From positions 8,930,501 through 8,994,500 of the forward strand of contig OU015660.1 of the NCBI GenBank assembly GCA_907165275.2: a stretch of DNA of 64,000 nt. Direction: 5' to 3'. Positions within the stretch are counted from its first letter, which is position 1. Each line of letters begins with the position of its first letter. Source of the stretch: Zygaena filipendulae (lineage: Eukaryota; Arthropoda; Insecta; Lepidoptera; Zygaenidae). The notes below the pieces were generated by a model. That model did no database searches. It had not been told where the DNA came from and saw only the letters and a list, made by a program, of their open reading frames with translations. This document shows positions 55,941 through 64,000 of the stretch, in pieces. Position numbers and translations under genes: made by a program.

Positions 55941-57591
55941 CCTACCCTAGGATACTGCGGTAGTATACTGAAAATTGTAACGTTACGAACTTATCCTCAG
56001 TACTGTAGAGCACAGGCCAGTACTCTCAGTGTTATAAAGGAACATAGGTACCCATAATATAGCACCTGCTTCCCTAAGACATAGACATAACTTTATTTGG
56101 CATCAAAATGCAAATAGAAAACTATTGTTAAGTCACTTGGTCACGTAAAATAGGTCGTGACAAGTGACCCAAAGATTTCATTCCTTAGTATATTTTTATT
56201 ATGTAAATTTGGCTACCTAGTACCTCTGCTGGTAGCGTTAATTCCAAAGCGACGTTCAAAGACATGGAAAATACATTTTAGTTTCAACGCAAAAAAACAC
56301 GCCAATCTCTCGTTAGCACGATTAAAATGCGTTTCAGTTGTCCGTTCAACGTTTTCGTGCTCGATTTATTCTCATTTTTATGACGCGCCCAACCTATTTG
56401 AAAATTGAAGGTTTGAGATAAACTTTGATATTTAACGAAGAAGAAAATTTAGTTCCATTGTTTGGTTAGTTGAGATCAAAGTTATCGATTTCGTAACCGA
56501 TTTACATAATTTAAATTAATTTGCAAATATAACTAACAATGTTATCTAAAACGAGATAAGGGATAATTAGGAAAAATACCTGACACTCGCATCGATATCG
56601 AAATCGACAGGCAGACAGAATTACCTACTTAATTACAACAAATTATAATTTCATATTACTAATATTTTCTTCGGTTATATTGCGTGTGATATGGCATTTA
56701 TCAATAACTAAAGATTTTATATTTGTATACCTACGTAGTTGTAGGACTAAGGGCCTCAACATGTTGGTATTTTAAGGGCATCAGCTGATTGATTTTAATA
56801 TTCATCACTAACAAACTACCAGAACTACGAAGCAAGGTGAAGTCTAGACTTATATAAGTTAATGTTATTCTAACATCTTAATTTCAAAATTTCAAGGACT
56901 TCTTTATCACAATGTCTAGTCAAACTTCACCATTTTCAAACAGAATTTCTATCATATAGCTTCACAAGTTTCTTTTTTTCTGCATTTATTGCATCTTGTA
57001 TTGATAGTTCAACCAGTTTTTTTTTTTTGTAATACTTAAAAACAATAGAAAAGGCAACGTTATACGGTAAAATTTCCTCCCCAAGGTTTTCTTTAAAGAA
57101 CCAGTGTTTTTCTCTGAACAAACAAAATAGCTGCTGACAGGTGGCTAGAAGCTAGAGTAGCGAGCGAGTGCATACGGTACAGTCATCATGAAAATGATGT
57201 TTTTTAATATAAACACTTTTGTCACTCGTTGAACGTTATCACTATTGCAGTAGGGATTCAAGAACCGGAACTGTTAAGTGATTATATAATACTTGATATT
57301 TCTGACGCTGATTTTACGTCTTCGACTCGATAACAATCATATAAAGTTTCATAACAAAACAACGATTACATCATGAAAGTTTCTGTTTCAAATCATAAAT
57401 AACATCATCCCTTTGATTTATTACTCCATTTACTTTTGACGTGTTGTCTATGTTGGCTTGCGTCCATTGGGAAATCACTGAGTTCCTATACCCATTATAA
57501 ACGAAGCGTCCTTAGCACGGTCTATCTATTATTTTGGTAACCGGAAAAATTGACATTTTCCTACTCTCTGCGCTCTTAGGTATTTATAATA
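55941..57591. other. Long stretch without recognisable gene
   Basis: A family U internal scrap lies at about 56127-56172. The lysine-rich minus-strand frame at 56936-57121 and the + frame at 56157-56408 carry no motif I know. Confidence 0.5.
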
Positions 57592-57955
57592 CTAGCTGTT
57601 TCCCGCGGTTTCACCTACGGGAATTCCGATACAAAAAGTAGCCTATGTCCTTGTCTGTATCCCTGAGTTGTTTGCAAAATTACATGATGATCGGTTGAGA
57701 CGTTAAGGCGTGAAAGCGTAACAGACAGACAAACGGACAGAGTATATTAGTAAGTATAAGGATTAGGAAGGATTATTTATGCGAATTTGTGTCTGTCTGT
57801 TTGTTACGCTTTCATACCTTAACTACTCAACTGTTCATCATGAAATTTTGCATACATATCGTTAGGGGTACAGAGAAGGACTTAGAACGCTTTTTGTCCT
57901 GGGATTCCCGCGGGAACTCCAAAATTAACGTGGATGAAACCCCGGGGAAAAGTAC
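57592..57955. mobile_element. Head-to-head pair of Helitron-like elements
   Basis: The minus copy starts CTAGCTGTTTCCCGCGGTTTC (57592) and ends near TATAAGGATTAGG. A plus copy starts at once at AAGGATTATTTATGCG and ends GAAACCCCGGGGAAAAG. CTAG-type 3' ends face outward, as at 24296-24727. Confidence 0.85.
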
Positions 57956-58525
57956 ATAAATAAATAATATTTGTAAGGCTTTGCATAATTAGATACGCTG
58001 CAACGTTCATGATATTATGTAATTAAGTAATTACTTACTCCTAAGTATCTGCTCAAATTTTTCTTGCTTAAAGCACTTTCAAAGGTTTATTTATTATCTA
58101 AGTAGGTACACCTAGTTATTACAAATATTAGATTGTCTGTGAGTTTTATCTTCTTCTAAGAAAATTGTCCTTTGTTTGTTGACATTGCTCAATATTAGAA
58201 AAACTTAATACAATAAAGACGCCCGTAAAAGTTGTTTTCGTTTAATATTTAATATTGCTTTCATATTACTTACTTTAATTATAAGCGGTTTATAGAAATA
58301 AATGAGTTAAAGTTTTTAAGAGTTGGATATGAAAGTGATAATGTTAATAATATAATTGAAATACAACACGTATTTATTTTATTATAATAATACATTTATT
58401 TTTAACAATATTTTAACCCAAATAAAATTTTACGTAATATTTACAAATTAATTTTATGAAATGTTTGAAAATATTTGTTAGTGTCATTAATTAAAATCAT
58501 GCTTTAAACTTGCAACGTTATTATA
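57956..58525. other. No recognisable gene
   Basis: AT-rich, nothing identified. Confidence 0.5.
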
Positions 58526-58690
58526 CGTACCTACTCGTATTGAATTGCTGGAGACACTTAAACCTTCCCTGAATTTCCACAAATCTTTCTAGATCAAAAT
58601 TAGCCAAATCGGTCTAGCCCTTCTCGAGTTTTAGCGAGACAGACGAACAGCAATTCATTTTTATACAGCCTGTTACCGAAAGGTGTGGTC
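58526..58690 (-). mobile_element. Helitron-like variant fragment
   Basis: AAACCTTCCCTGAATTTCC, GCCAAATCGGTCTAGCCC and TAGCGAGACAGACGAACAGC resemble one of the body variants. Both ends are missing. Confidence 0.55.
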
Positions 58691-59128
58691 ATAATAAACG
58701 ATCGTGTAATGTTAATGGTAAAGAATGATTGAACCATGATGGCAGTGCTGATACGAAGAAATAAAATACGATAAAATTTTATCGACTTAGCTATTTTTAC
58801 TTGCCTCTACACATCACTAGCAATCAATTGAATCGGTCAGATAACAAGTCAATGACCCCTGCCCAAGCGCACCACCGCAGAGCTCGACCTTTGCGGCCTT
58901 GGTATCTTGCACGCGCCGATTGTACAATGAATGATATATCTATCTCGTTCTGGCTCATGCGGCCATTATGAAATAGGCGCGGCCTATTTCCTGAAGGGCC
59001 GCAACCCACCGCGCATCGTTCTAAAAGTTACTAGGAAAGTAGAAGGAATAAAATAAATAATTTCTGCATTCTTTTCTTTTAGTTTTCTGTCTGTGTTTAA
59101 CCTCTGCAGTCTGCTAAAAAAAACTGGT
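58691..59128. other. Unclassified, with a GC-rich patch
   Basis: 58850-59010 is GC-rich, with a small palindrome-like AATAGGCGCGGCCTATTT (58972-58989). The 61-codon minus-strand frame (58824-59009) has no known domain. Confidence 0.45.
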
Positions 59129-59664
59129 CAAGTGCGAGTCTCCTCGCCTAAATAGCAAAGAAACAGCGTGCACAAAATAAAAAAAACTACTAGGACATTA
59201 GAAGTTACGAGGTAGTAAAGAAATGTAAACAAAAACAAATAGGTTGCCTAGGGAACGACGGCGGCGCGGCGGTACGGGGCGGGCGGTGGAAATGGAAAAA
59301 AACCGGCCAAGTGCGAGTCTACTCGCCTAAATAGCAAAGAAACAGCGTGCACAAAATAAAAAAAACTCCTAGGACATTAGAAGTTACGAGGTAGTAAAGA
59401 AATGTAAACAAAAACAAATAGGTTGCCTAGGGAACGACGGCGGCGCGGCGGTGGAAATGGAAAAAAACCGGCCAAGTGCGAGTCTACTCGCCTAAATAGC
59501 AAAGAAACAGCGTGCACAAAATAAAAAAAACTACTAGGACATTAGAAGTTACGAGGTAGTAAAGAAATCTAAACAAAAACGAATAGGTAACCTAGGGAGC
59601 GACGGTGGCGCGGCGGTACGGGGCGAGCGGTGAAAATGGAAAAAAACCGGCCAAGTGCGAGTCT
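59129..59664. repeat. Minisatellite of 179/165/179 bp units
   Basis: CAAGTGCGAGTCT starts each unit at 59129, 59308, 59473 and 59652. Unit 2 lacks 14 bp (TACGGGGCGGGCGG). Units carry AACAGCGTGCACAAAATAAA, ACTAGGACATTAGAAG and a GC-rich GACGGCGGCGCGGCGG tail. The phrase AAACCGGCCAAGTGCGAGTC is a known start of a lepidopteran interspersed repeat. Confidence 0.95.
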
Positions 59665-60120
59665 AGCGCATTGAGGGTTCTGTACAATTTTGTAGATATG
59701 TAAATAGTTCGTGGTAAAGCAGATTGAGGTACAAACTTCACTTTGTCATCGGAAAAATTTTGTCCTCTCACCCATCAATAGGTCACGGTCAGACTAACTG
59801 CAAGTAAATTTCAGAAAAAATAATAATTATGTAACTACTTTACGGGTTTTGGAGTTTACCCGTTACTTGTGCTGTATCTAAAATATTGCTTCTTGCATGA
59901 TTGTAGGTCAACGGGAAGTACCCCCATAGGTTTTGATGCACTTGTGGTTGTGAAAATAAACGGAAAAAACAACCGTTTGTACACGCCTGTGAAGTTGGCC
60001 CCCCAATGTCAAATAAAAAAATCAGTGAGTTCTAGTCGCCTCTCACGTAGTTCTGGATTTCTTTATTATCTTTTTGGAAATAGTTCTGTTGTTTACCTAT
60101 GTAAAAAATAGTTCTGAAAT
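59652..60120 (+). repeat. Dispersed lepidopteran repeat continuing from the minisatellite
   Basis: GAGGGTTCTGTACAATTTTG, ATATTGCTTCTTGCATGATT and GGTCAACGGGAAGTACCCCC are phrases I associate with a widespread lepidopteran repeat of uncertain class. The 80-codon frame at 59869-60111 sits in it. Confidence 0.6.
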
Positions 60121-60197
60121 AGTAAGGGACCCTATTTACGGAGCGATGGTAGTGAAAAAACTACCGGAACCTAAATAGTACCGGAGCTGACAATGCT

Positions 60198-60459
60198 AAA
60201 ACGCTTATCACACTTTACAATTTGTCAGACACCAATCCAAGAAATCGGAAAGTGTAATCGAAGTTAGAACAGTTGGTTCCGATTTAGGATCAGTGAGTGA
60301 GAGAGAGAGCAAGTAATCACACTACATTAAAATGTACCCTAGAGTAGTCGATTTAGGGTACAATTTAGTGTGTGATCACTCGCTATCTCTCTCACTAACT
60401 GATCTTAAATTGTATCCGATTTAGATTCCCTAAATTAGAAGTAGTGTAATAAGCCCATT
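60198..60459. mobile_element. Imperfect palindromic MITE, family W
   Basis: AACGCTTATCACACTTTACA at the left pairs with GTAGTGTAATAAGCCCATT at the right. Inside, GATCAGTGAGTGAGAGAGAG is mirrored by TCTCTCTCACTAACTGATC, and AATGTACCCTAGAG by TTTAGGGTACAATTT. Confidence 0.85.
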
Positions 60460-60559
60460 AATGGGGATCTACTCGAGCGTCATTGGGACCTATTGAGTTT
60501 TGAAGATTAGGAGGTAGAAACGAAATAAGGTTAAAATATGATGTTTTTTCTTTCAGTTC

Positions 60560-61400
60560 TACAGAGTTTCAAAAATGTAAAAAAAAATAACACAGTCACA
60601 TGGAAATATTCGAGGACGTCAGATATTGATAGTTTGCTTCACGGTATTTGATGATGGAGGTTACATTGTAGGGGTCACTGTATGGAAGGGTCAAAATTGA
60701 AGAAAAGAAAATTATTCGAGCGCGTCAGATTTCAGAGGGGCTGTTAAGTGAACCCAAAAAAGGTCCCATTTAAAAAACTGACGATTCGCACTTAACGCAA
60801 ACGCGTGGCGGCCTTTGGAAAATAAAAAAAAAAATATAGCTATTTTAAAATACTCGATCGCGTCAGATTTTTATGCAGACGGTTCAGCTTGATGTACTAG
60901 TCGTTCTGACCAATAATAATCTGAAGATTATTTGGAGGAATACTTTTAATCTGATGGCTTAAAAAAAAATGAGATTTTTTTTTAGGTTACTAAATGTGAT
61001 AAATAAAATACACAGAAAATAGCATGAAAAAATATTTTATAATACATTCAATTTTTGTTTTTTTCGGCTTGTGGAAATTGGCAGATTTTTTTCCATCCTT
61101 GAATTATTTACTTCAAAAAAAAAATCAACTACACTCGAGAATATCAAGGTGGTGTTTTTTTTTGCAATTTTGTGATCCTTTTACTCCCTTACGTGATATT
61201 CAAATCGTCAGATTATTCATATGCACACTTTATTTTAATTTCACACGCCCGAGTATTTCTATCTATCGATTTTTTATCTATTCTGATCGGTTATCCTAGA
61301 TGCGTGACTCTGTGTAGAGATGCAAGGTATCTCCCTTATGTTAATCTGACGCGCTTTAGTAAATCACAAATCCCTTCTTGGGCTCCCGTGCTATAATACT
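60560..61400. repeat. Segment with recurring GCGTCAGAT motif
   Basis: ATTCGAGGACGTCAGATATT (60607), TCGAGCGCGTCAGATTTC (60717), CTCGATCGCGTCAGATTTTT (60855), AATCGTCAGATTATTC (61202) and, reversed, AATCTGACGCGC (61342). The spacing is about 110-140 bp on the left. It looks like an old, internally repetitive interspersed element. Overlapping frames at 61024-61396 have no known domain. Confidence 0.55.
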
Positions 61401-62132
61401 TCAAAAATTCATTTCTTAGGTATTTAGTAGATCAGTCGCCACTCGCCAGTCGCTTACTGTTTGTTCAGGAGTAAAGTTCGGTATTTCGAATTGTTATTAA
61501 ATCACACATATCTTTATTAAGCAACAGTGAACACTACGAAATAAAACTGTGTCAGTGCAGCTTGAGTTAGCCCGTGTGAGGTTCGAAAGTTGTTCTGGGA
61601 TAGATTTGTTGAAGGTAAATCAGTGGGTGAATTTCGGTGGCTGACCTTAGCCGTGACTGCTGACTGGACTGTATCCTTCCGTCGGCACTTGGAACTTCGC
61701 CCGGGTGCATGGGACCCGCAATTGGAGGTGTCAAATACTGGAGCACTTCAAAGAGAACCCAAGAACCACCTGCAGAACGTAGTGCTGCAGGAAATCTCGG
61801 CGGGGTAATTCGTGTAAAAGTTTGGTGTGTACTGTGGGATGATCGTCGACAACGGCACCACTTCCATCGTACCTACCCGCTGACTTAGTTTCTCATGTGT
61901 TTCTACCAGTGTTACCAAAATATCGACATACGAGTATGAGTGCCGGATGCGAGAGATAATGCTGGATTGAATACGAGCCGTGATCATGAATCATAATTCT
62001 GATGCATGATTCCAGTGATAACACGTGTGACGTGCCACGTGTGCACTACCTACCTACTTCGTCATTGAAAGAAAAAAAATTTAACGCCAGTTCTTTGAAG
62101 TGAGCCGCCCGCGCGGTGGCGCTCGTCATTTT

Positions 62133-62224
62133 CTTTGATAACGCCGCCTGCTACTGTGCGAGCCGTCAGCCGCGCTGCGCGGTTACAGTCGGCACTTCCT
62201 TTGATAACGCCGCCTACTACTGTG
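62133..62224. repeat. Degenerate 66-bp tandem duplication
   Basis: CTTTGATAACGCCGCCTGCT at 62133 recurs as CTTTGATAACGCCGCCTACT at 62199. Flanking GC-rich text is also loosely repeated. Confidence 0.85.
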
Positions 62225-62437
62225 GTACTATGTTGCGCCGTTCTTACTAGGAAATAAGAAACGAGATGGAGGCAAATAATTGTAAACACGAGTAAACAAC
62301 TGTTATGTTATGAATTGTTGTGATTACAAGCCAATAATAATCAAAAGCCAACATCCTCGAGTGCAGTTGTTGTGTGACCAGAACCAGCGATATTATTCTT
62401 AACTTAGCATCACACAGTGTTTTGTGATCCAAATAAT

Positions 62438-62644
62438 ATGAACCCAACATTGCCACAAAATTTTAATAGTGCAGTGTATTTAAAGTATTTTTTGGCAAGT
62501 GAAGTGGAAGATTTCGTCTCAAATTCCAATAATATTGACGACAAGTTTAATTACGTTACGTATCACGTAGGTACCTACCTACACCACGCGACGATGTTGA
62601 AAACAATTTGCAACTCGCAAGTCGCAATGAAACATGCCCTTTGA
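62438..62644 (+). CDS. Possible 5' coding exon, hypothetical
   Basis: An ATG at 62438 opens 68 codons to a TGA at 62642. The first 43 residues begin MNPTLPQNF and continue with an acidic, asparagine-rich stretch (EVEDFVSNSNNIDD). They have a more protein-like composition than most frames here. CAC|GTAGGT at 62567 could be a splice donor, after which the frame runs into GGTACCTACCTA repeat-like text, so a real exon would probably stop at 62566. No domain, signal peptide or family is recognised, and no upstream TATA box is clear. It lies in the CpG-rich block, which is the only context in its favour. Chance is a serious alternative. Confidence 0.22.
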   Translation: MNPTLPQNFNSAVYLKYFLASEVEDFVSNSNNIDDKFNYVTYHVGTYLHHATMLKTICNSQVAMKHAL

Positions 62645-62719
62645 AGTTTGCCGCCGCGCTGCGTCGTCGGCCCGCTATGCCGGCCACCAAACTTCGGCGT
62701 ACGCGCCTACCAGGCTCTC

Positions 62720-62734
62720 ATGGCAAATCGGGGG
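62720..62734 (+). CDS. Possible first coding exon (MANRG) with strong splice donor
   Basis: ATG at 62720 has G at +4 and is followed after five codons (M-A-N-R-G) by GTAAGT at 62735-62740, a consensus splice donor. The upstream 70 bases are CpG-rich (GCCGCCGCGCTGCGTCGTCG), as expected of a 5' untranslated exon. Very short first coding exons are common in insects, but a six-base donor also occurs by chance. The rest of any gene would lie to the right of 62740, and I find no acceptor or coding exon before the window ends. The product cannot be named. Confidence 0.22.
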
Positions 62735-62740
62735 GTAAGT

Positions 62741-63931
62741 CGTAAGTTCGTGAAAACCGGGTCAGCGAACTCGTTATCTTTGAGCGGTTCATGACCTCAC
62801 TAGTGATGTGACATTGTTTGTGTCGATACCAAAAATATGTTTTTTTATTAGTGTGAATTTGTGAAGTTGGATTTTTGCGTTAAGTACTAGTGGCTTATTG
62901 TTCTATACCATTAACACTGCACGATCCGTTAATTTGACTACACCGTTCTGTAACAGGCTGTATATAACAAGATATACATAGTTACTTATACCTACTGATA
63001 AGTATAAACTTAAAACCAAATTTCGTCATCCGTACCAATTTTGAAGACTGTTGCTTCCAAACAACTTCCAAATCTACAAACAACTTTTACTTATCTTAAA
63101 TTTAATTGGGTCTGGAATATGTCAAGGTTAGATTATTGTTAACTCAAACGAATATCAAACTCGGAAACTATACCAGGTTGGGTTTCTTGAATAATAACTG
63201 ACTTGGTCCTTGAAATAGACATCGAGCCATCTGTCGGGGCGGCATGCCTACCCACGTGCCCTTCCAATCTGAAAGTTTGTCAGACCCATCAGGCCGCAAA
63301 CGTAATTCTTGTTCGATAAACGCATAACGAACTCTTCAATAGATACCTAGGTAATTGACTTGATTTTATCTTTAGGGCACGTGTAGTCAACTTAAATATT
63401 TTTTGATAATACTAGTGCGGCATTTGAACATGATAAAAAAGGTTTTACTGAAAACCGCCAAAGGGTTCATGTTGGCAGTTTCCTACTTGTATCTTACAAA
63501 TTTAAAAGCAAAACCAGAGGAATAATTAAAAAAGTGTAAGGTTCTAATAAAATTTGTTTTAAAAATTATTATAGGTATTAGATGGTTCATAGAAAAGCGT
63601 TATCCAAAATCTTTTCCAGATTTTATTTTTGAAAACAGTTAAGTATATTATAATTCCAGTGACAAAAGGATACACGGATGAATTTCACTCTTCCAGTTTT
63701 AGTCACGGTGCCCACGGTAATTATTGCCCCTATCTTAAGCATCCAACGTTGGATTTCCTTTTAAGTACGTACCAACATATACGAGTACCTAAGTATATGT
63801 AGGTATTTTTCTTAACAGATATTTTGACAGCTACACGCGCCTTAATTGACAAGTTAAGAAGATTATAGCGCCGTGCTCATTACGGACATATTCATTTTTT
63901 ATATATTTAAATCTACTAATGCGAGTTTATC
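62741..63931. other. No recognisable gene or element
   Basis: About 1.2 kb of AT-rich DNA. It could be the start of an intron if the exon at 62720 is real. Confidence 0.5.
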
Positions 63932-64000
63932 TATACTAATATTATAAAGAGCAAAAGTTTGTGAGTTTGTTTGTGATGTTGTAGGGAGTAATCTCTGGAT
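63932..64000 (+). mobile_element. Helitron-like element cut by the window end
   Basis: CTATACTAATATTATAAAGAG, TTTGTGAGTTTGTTTGTGATG and GGAGTAATCTCTGGAT match the start of the amplified variant at 13231-13827. Confidence 0.8.

Larger units (their letters stand above)
61430..62740 (+). promoter_or_regulatory. CpG-rich segment, possible 5' region of a gene
   Basis: This block is richer in G+C and CpG than the rest and holds few recognisable repeats. It includes GATCAGTCGCCACTCGCC near 61430 (TCAGT resembles an arthropod initiator), GC-rich blocks at 61660-61710, 62100-62240 and 62650-62720, and several GTAAGT/GTAGGT donor-like sites. A long terminal repeat of a retrotransposon is an alternative. 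The promoter role is inferred only. Confidence 0.3.

Noticed and set aside
56936..57121. Lysine-rich 61-codon minus-strand frame as a coding remnant
   Set aside because: It contains a T-run read as poly-Lys and no motif of a known transposase or host family.
61590..61808. 72-codon + frame in the CpG-rich block as an exon
   Set aside because: There is no ATG at its start, the text is interrupted by a donor-like GTAAAT at once, and no domain is recognisable. I kept only the ATG-based candidates at 62438 and 62720, with low confidence.

Overview
The window reads as nuclear DNA of a moth or butterfly (Lepidoptera). It is AT-rich, has many short GGTACCTACCTA-type runs, and is crowded with repeat families that I recognise as typical of lepidopteran genomes: Helitron-like elements ending in CTAG after a CCGCGG-rich 3' end, tRNA-headed SINEs, 5'-truncated LINE tails, and many small palindromic MITEs. 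I cannot place it below order level. I found no rRNA, no genuine tRNA gene, no CRISPR array and no bacterial-type operon. Open reading frames are short, mostly lie inside repeats, and show no domain I recognise. The window is best described as intergenic or intronic, repeat-dominated DNA.

Layout. Positions 1-11757 are a tandem array with higher-order structure. A basic unit of about 2.0 kb occurs as type A (no insertion) and type B (same unit with a 1.3-kb element inserted). The A+B pair, 5,325 bp, is present twice in near-identical form and is followed by a diverged, truncated unit C. The array runs off the left edge. Positions 11758-58700 hold dispersed repeats. They include about 35 Helitron-like copies or fragments in both orientations, three copies of a palindromic MITE with CCGCACTCAGAGTCGAC ends, three copies of a GGGCCCTTATTCAC MITE, five copies of an AATGGGCA-ended element, two SINE copies of one family, an almost perfect 569-bp inverted repeat at 23379-23947, and several nested insertions that give relative ages. 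Positions 59129-61400 hold a 165/179-bp tandem repeat, the dispersed repeat it leads into, a palindromic MITE, and a segment with a recurring GCGTCAGAT motif.

Positions 61430-62740 differ from the rest: CpG-rich, with few recognisable repeats, and containing two weak candidates for 5' coding exons on the + strand (ATG at 62438, and ATG at 62720 followed at once by GTAAGT). If a gene is present it would continue to the right of the window. This is an inference from signal-like motifs, not a recognised protein.

The parts relate through transposition, not through a pathway. Empty sites in units A and C show that the 1.3-kb element entered unit B before the 5.3-kb duplication. LINE tails sit inside MITE and Helitron-like copies, and some Helitron-like copies have amplified internal segments into tandem repeats. 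The most unusual structures are the higher-order array, the long inverted repeat, and the internally amplified elements.
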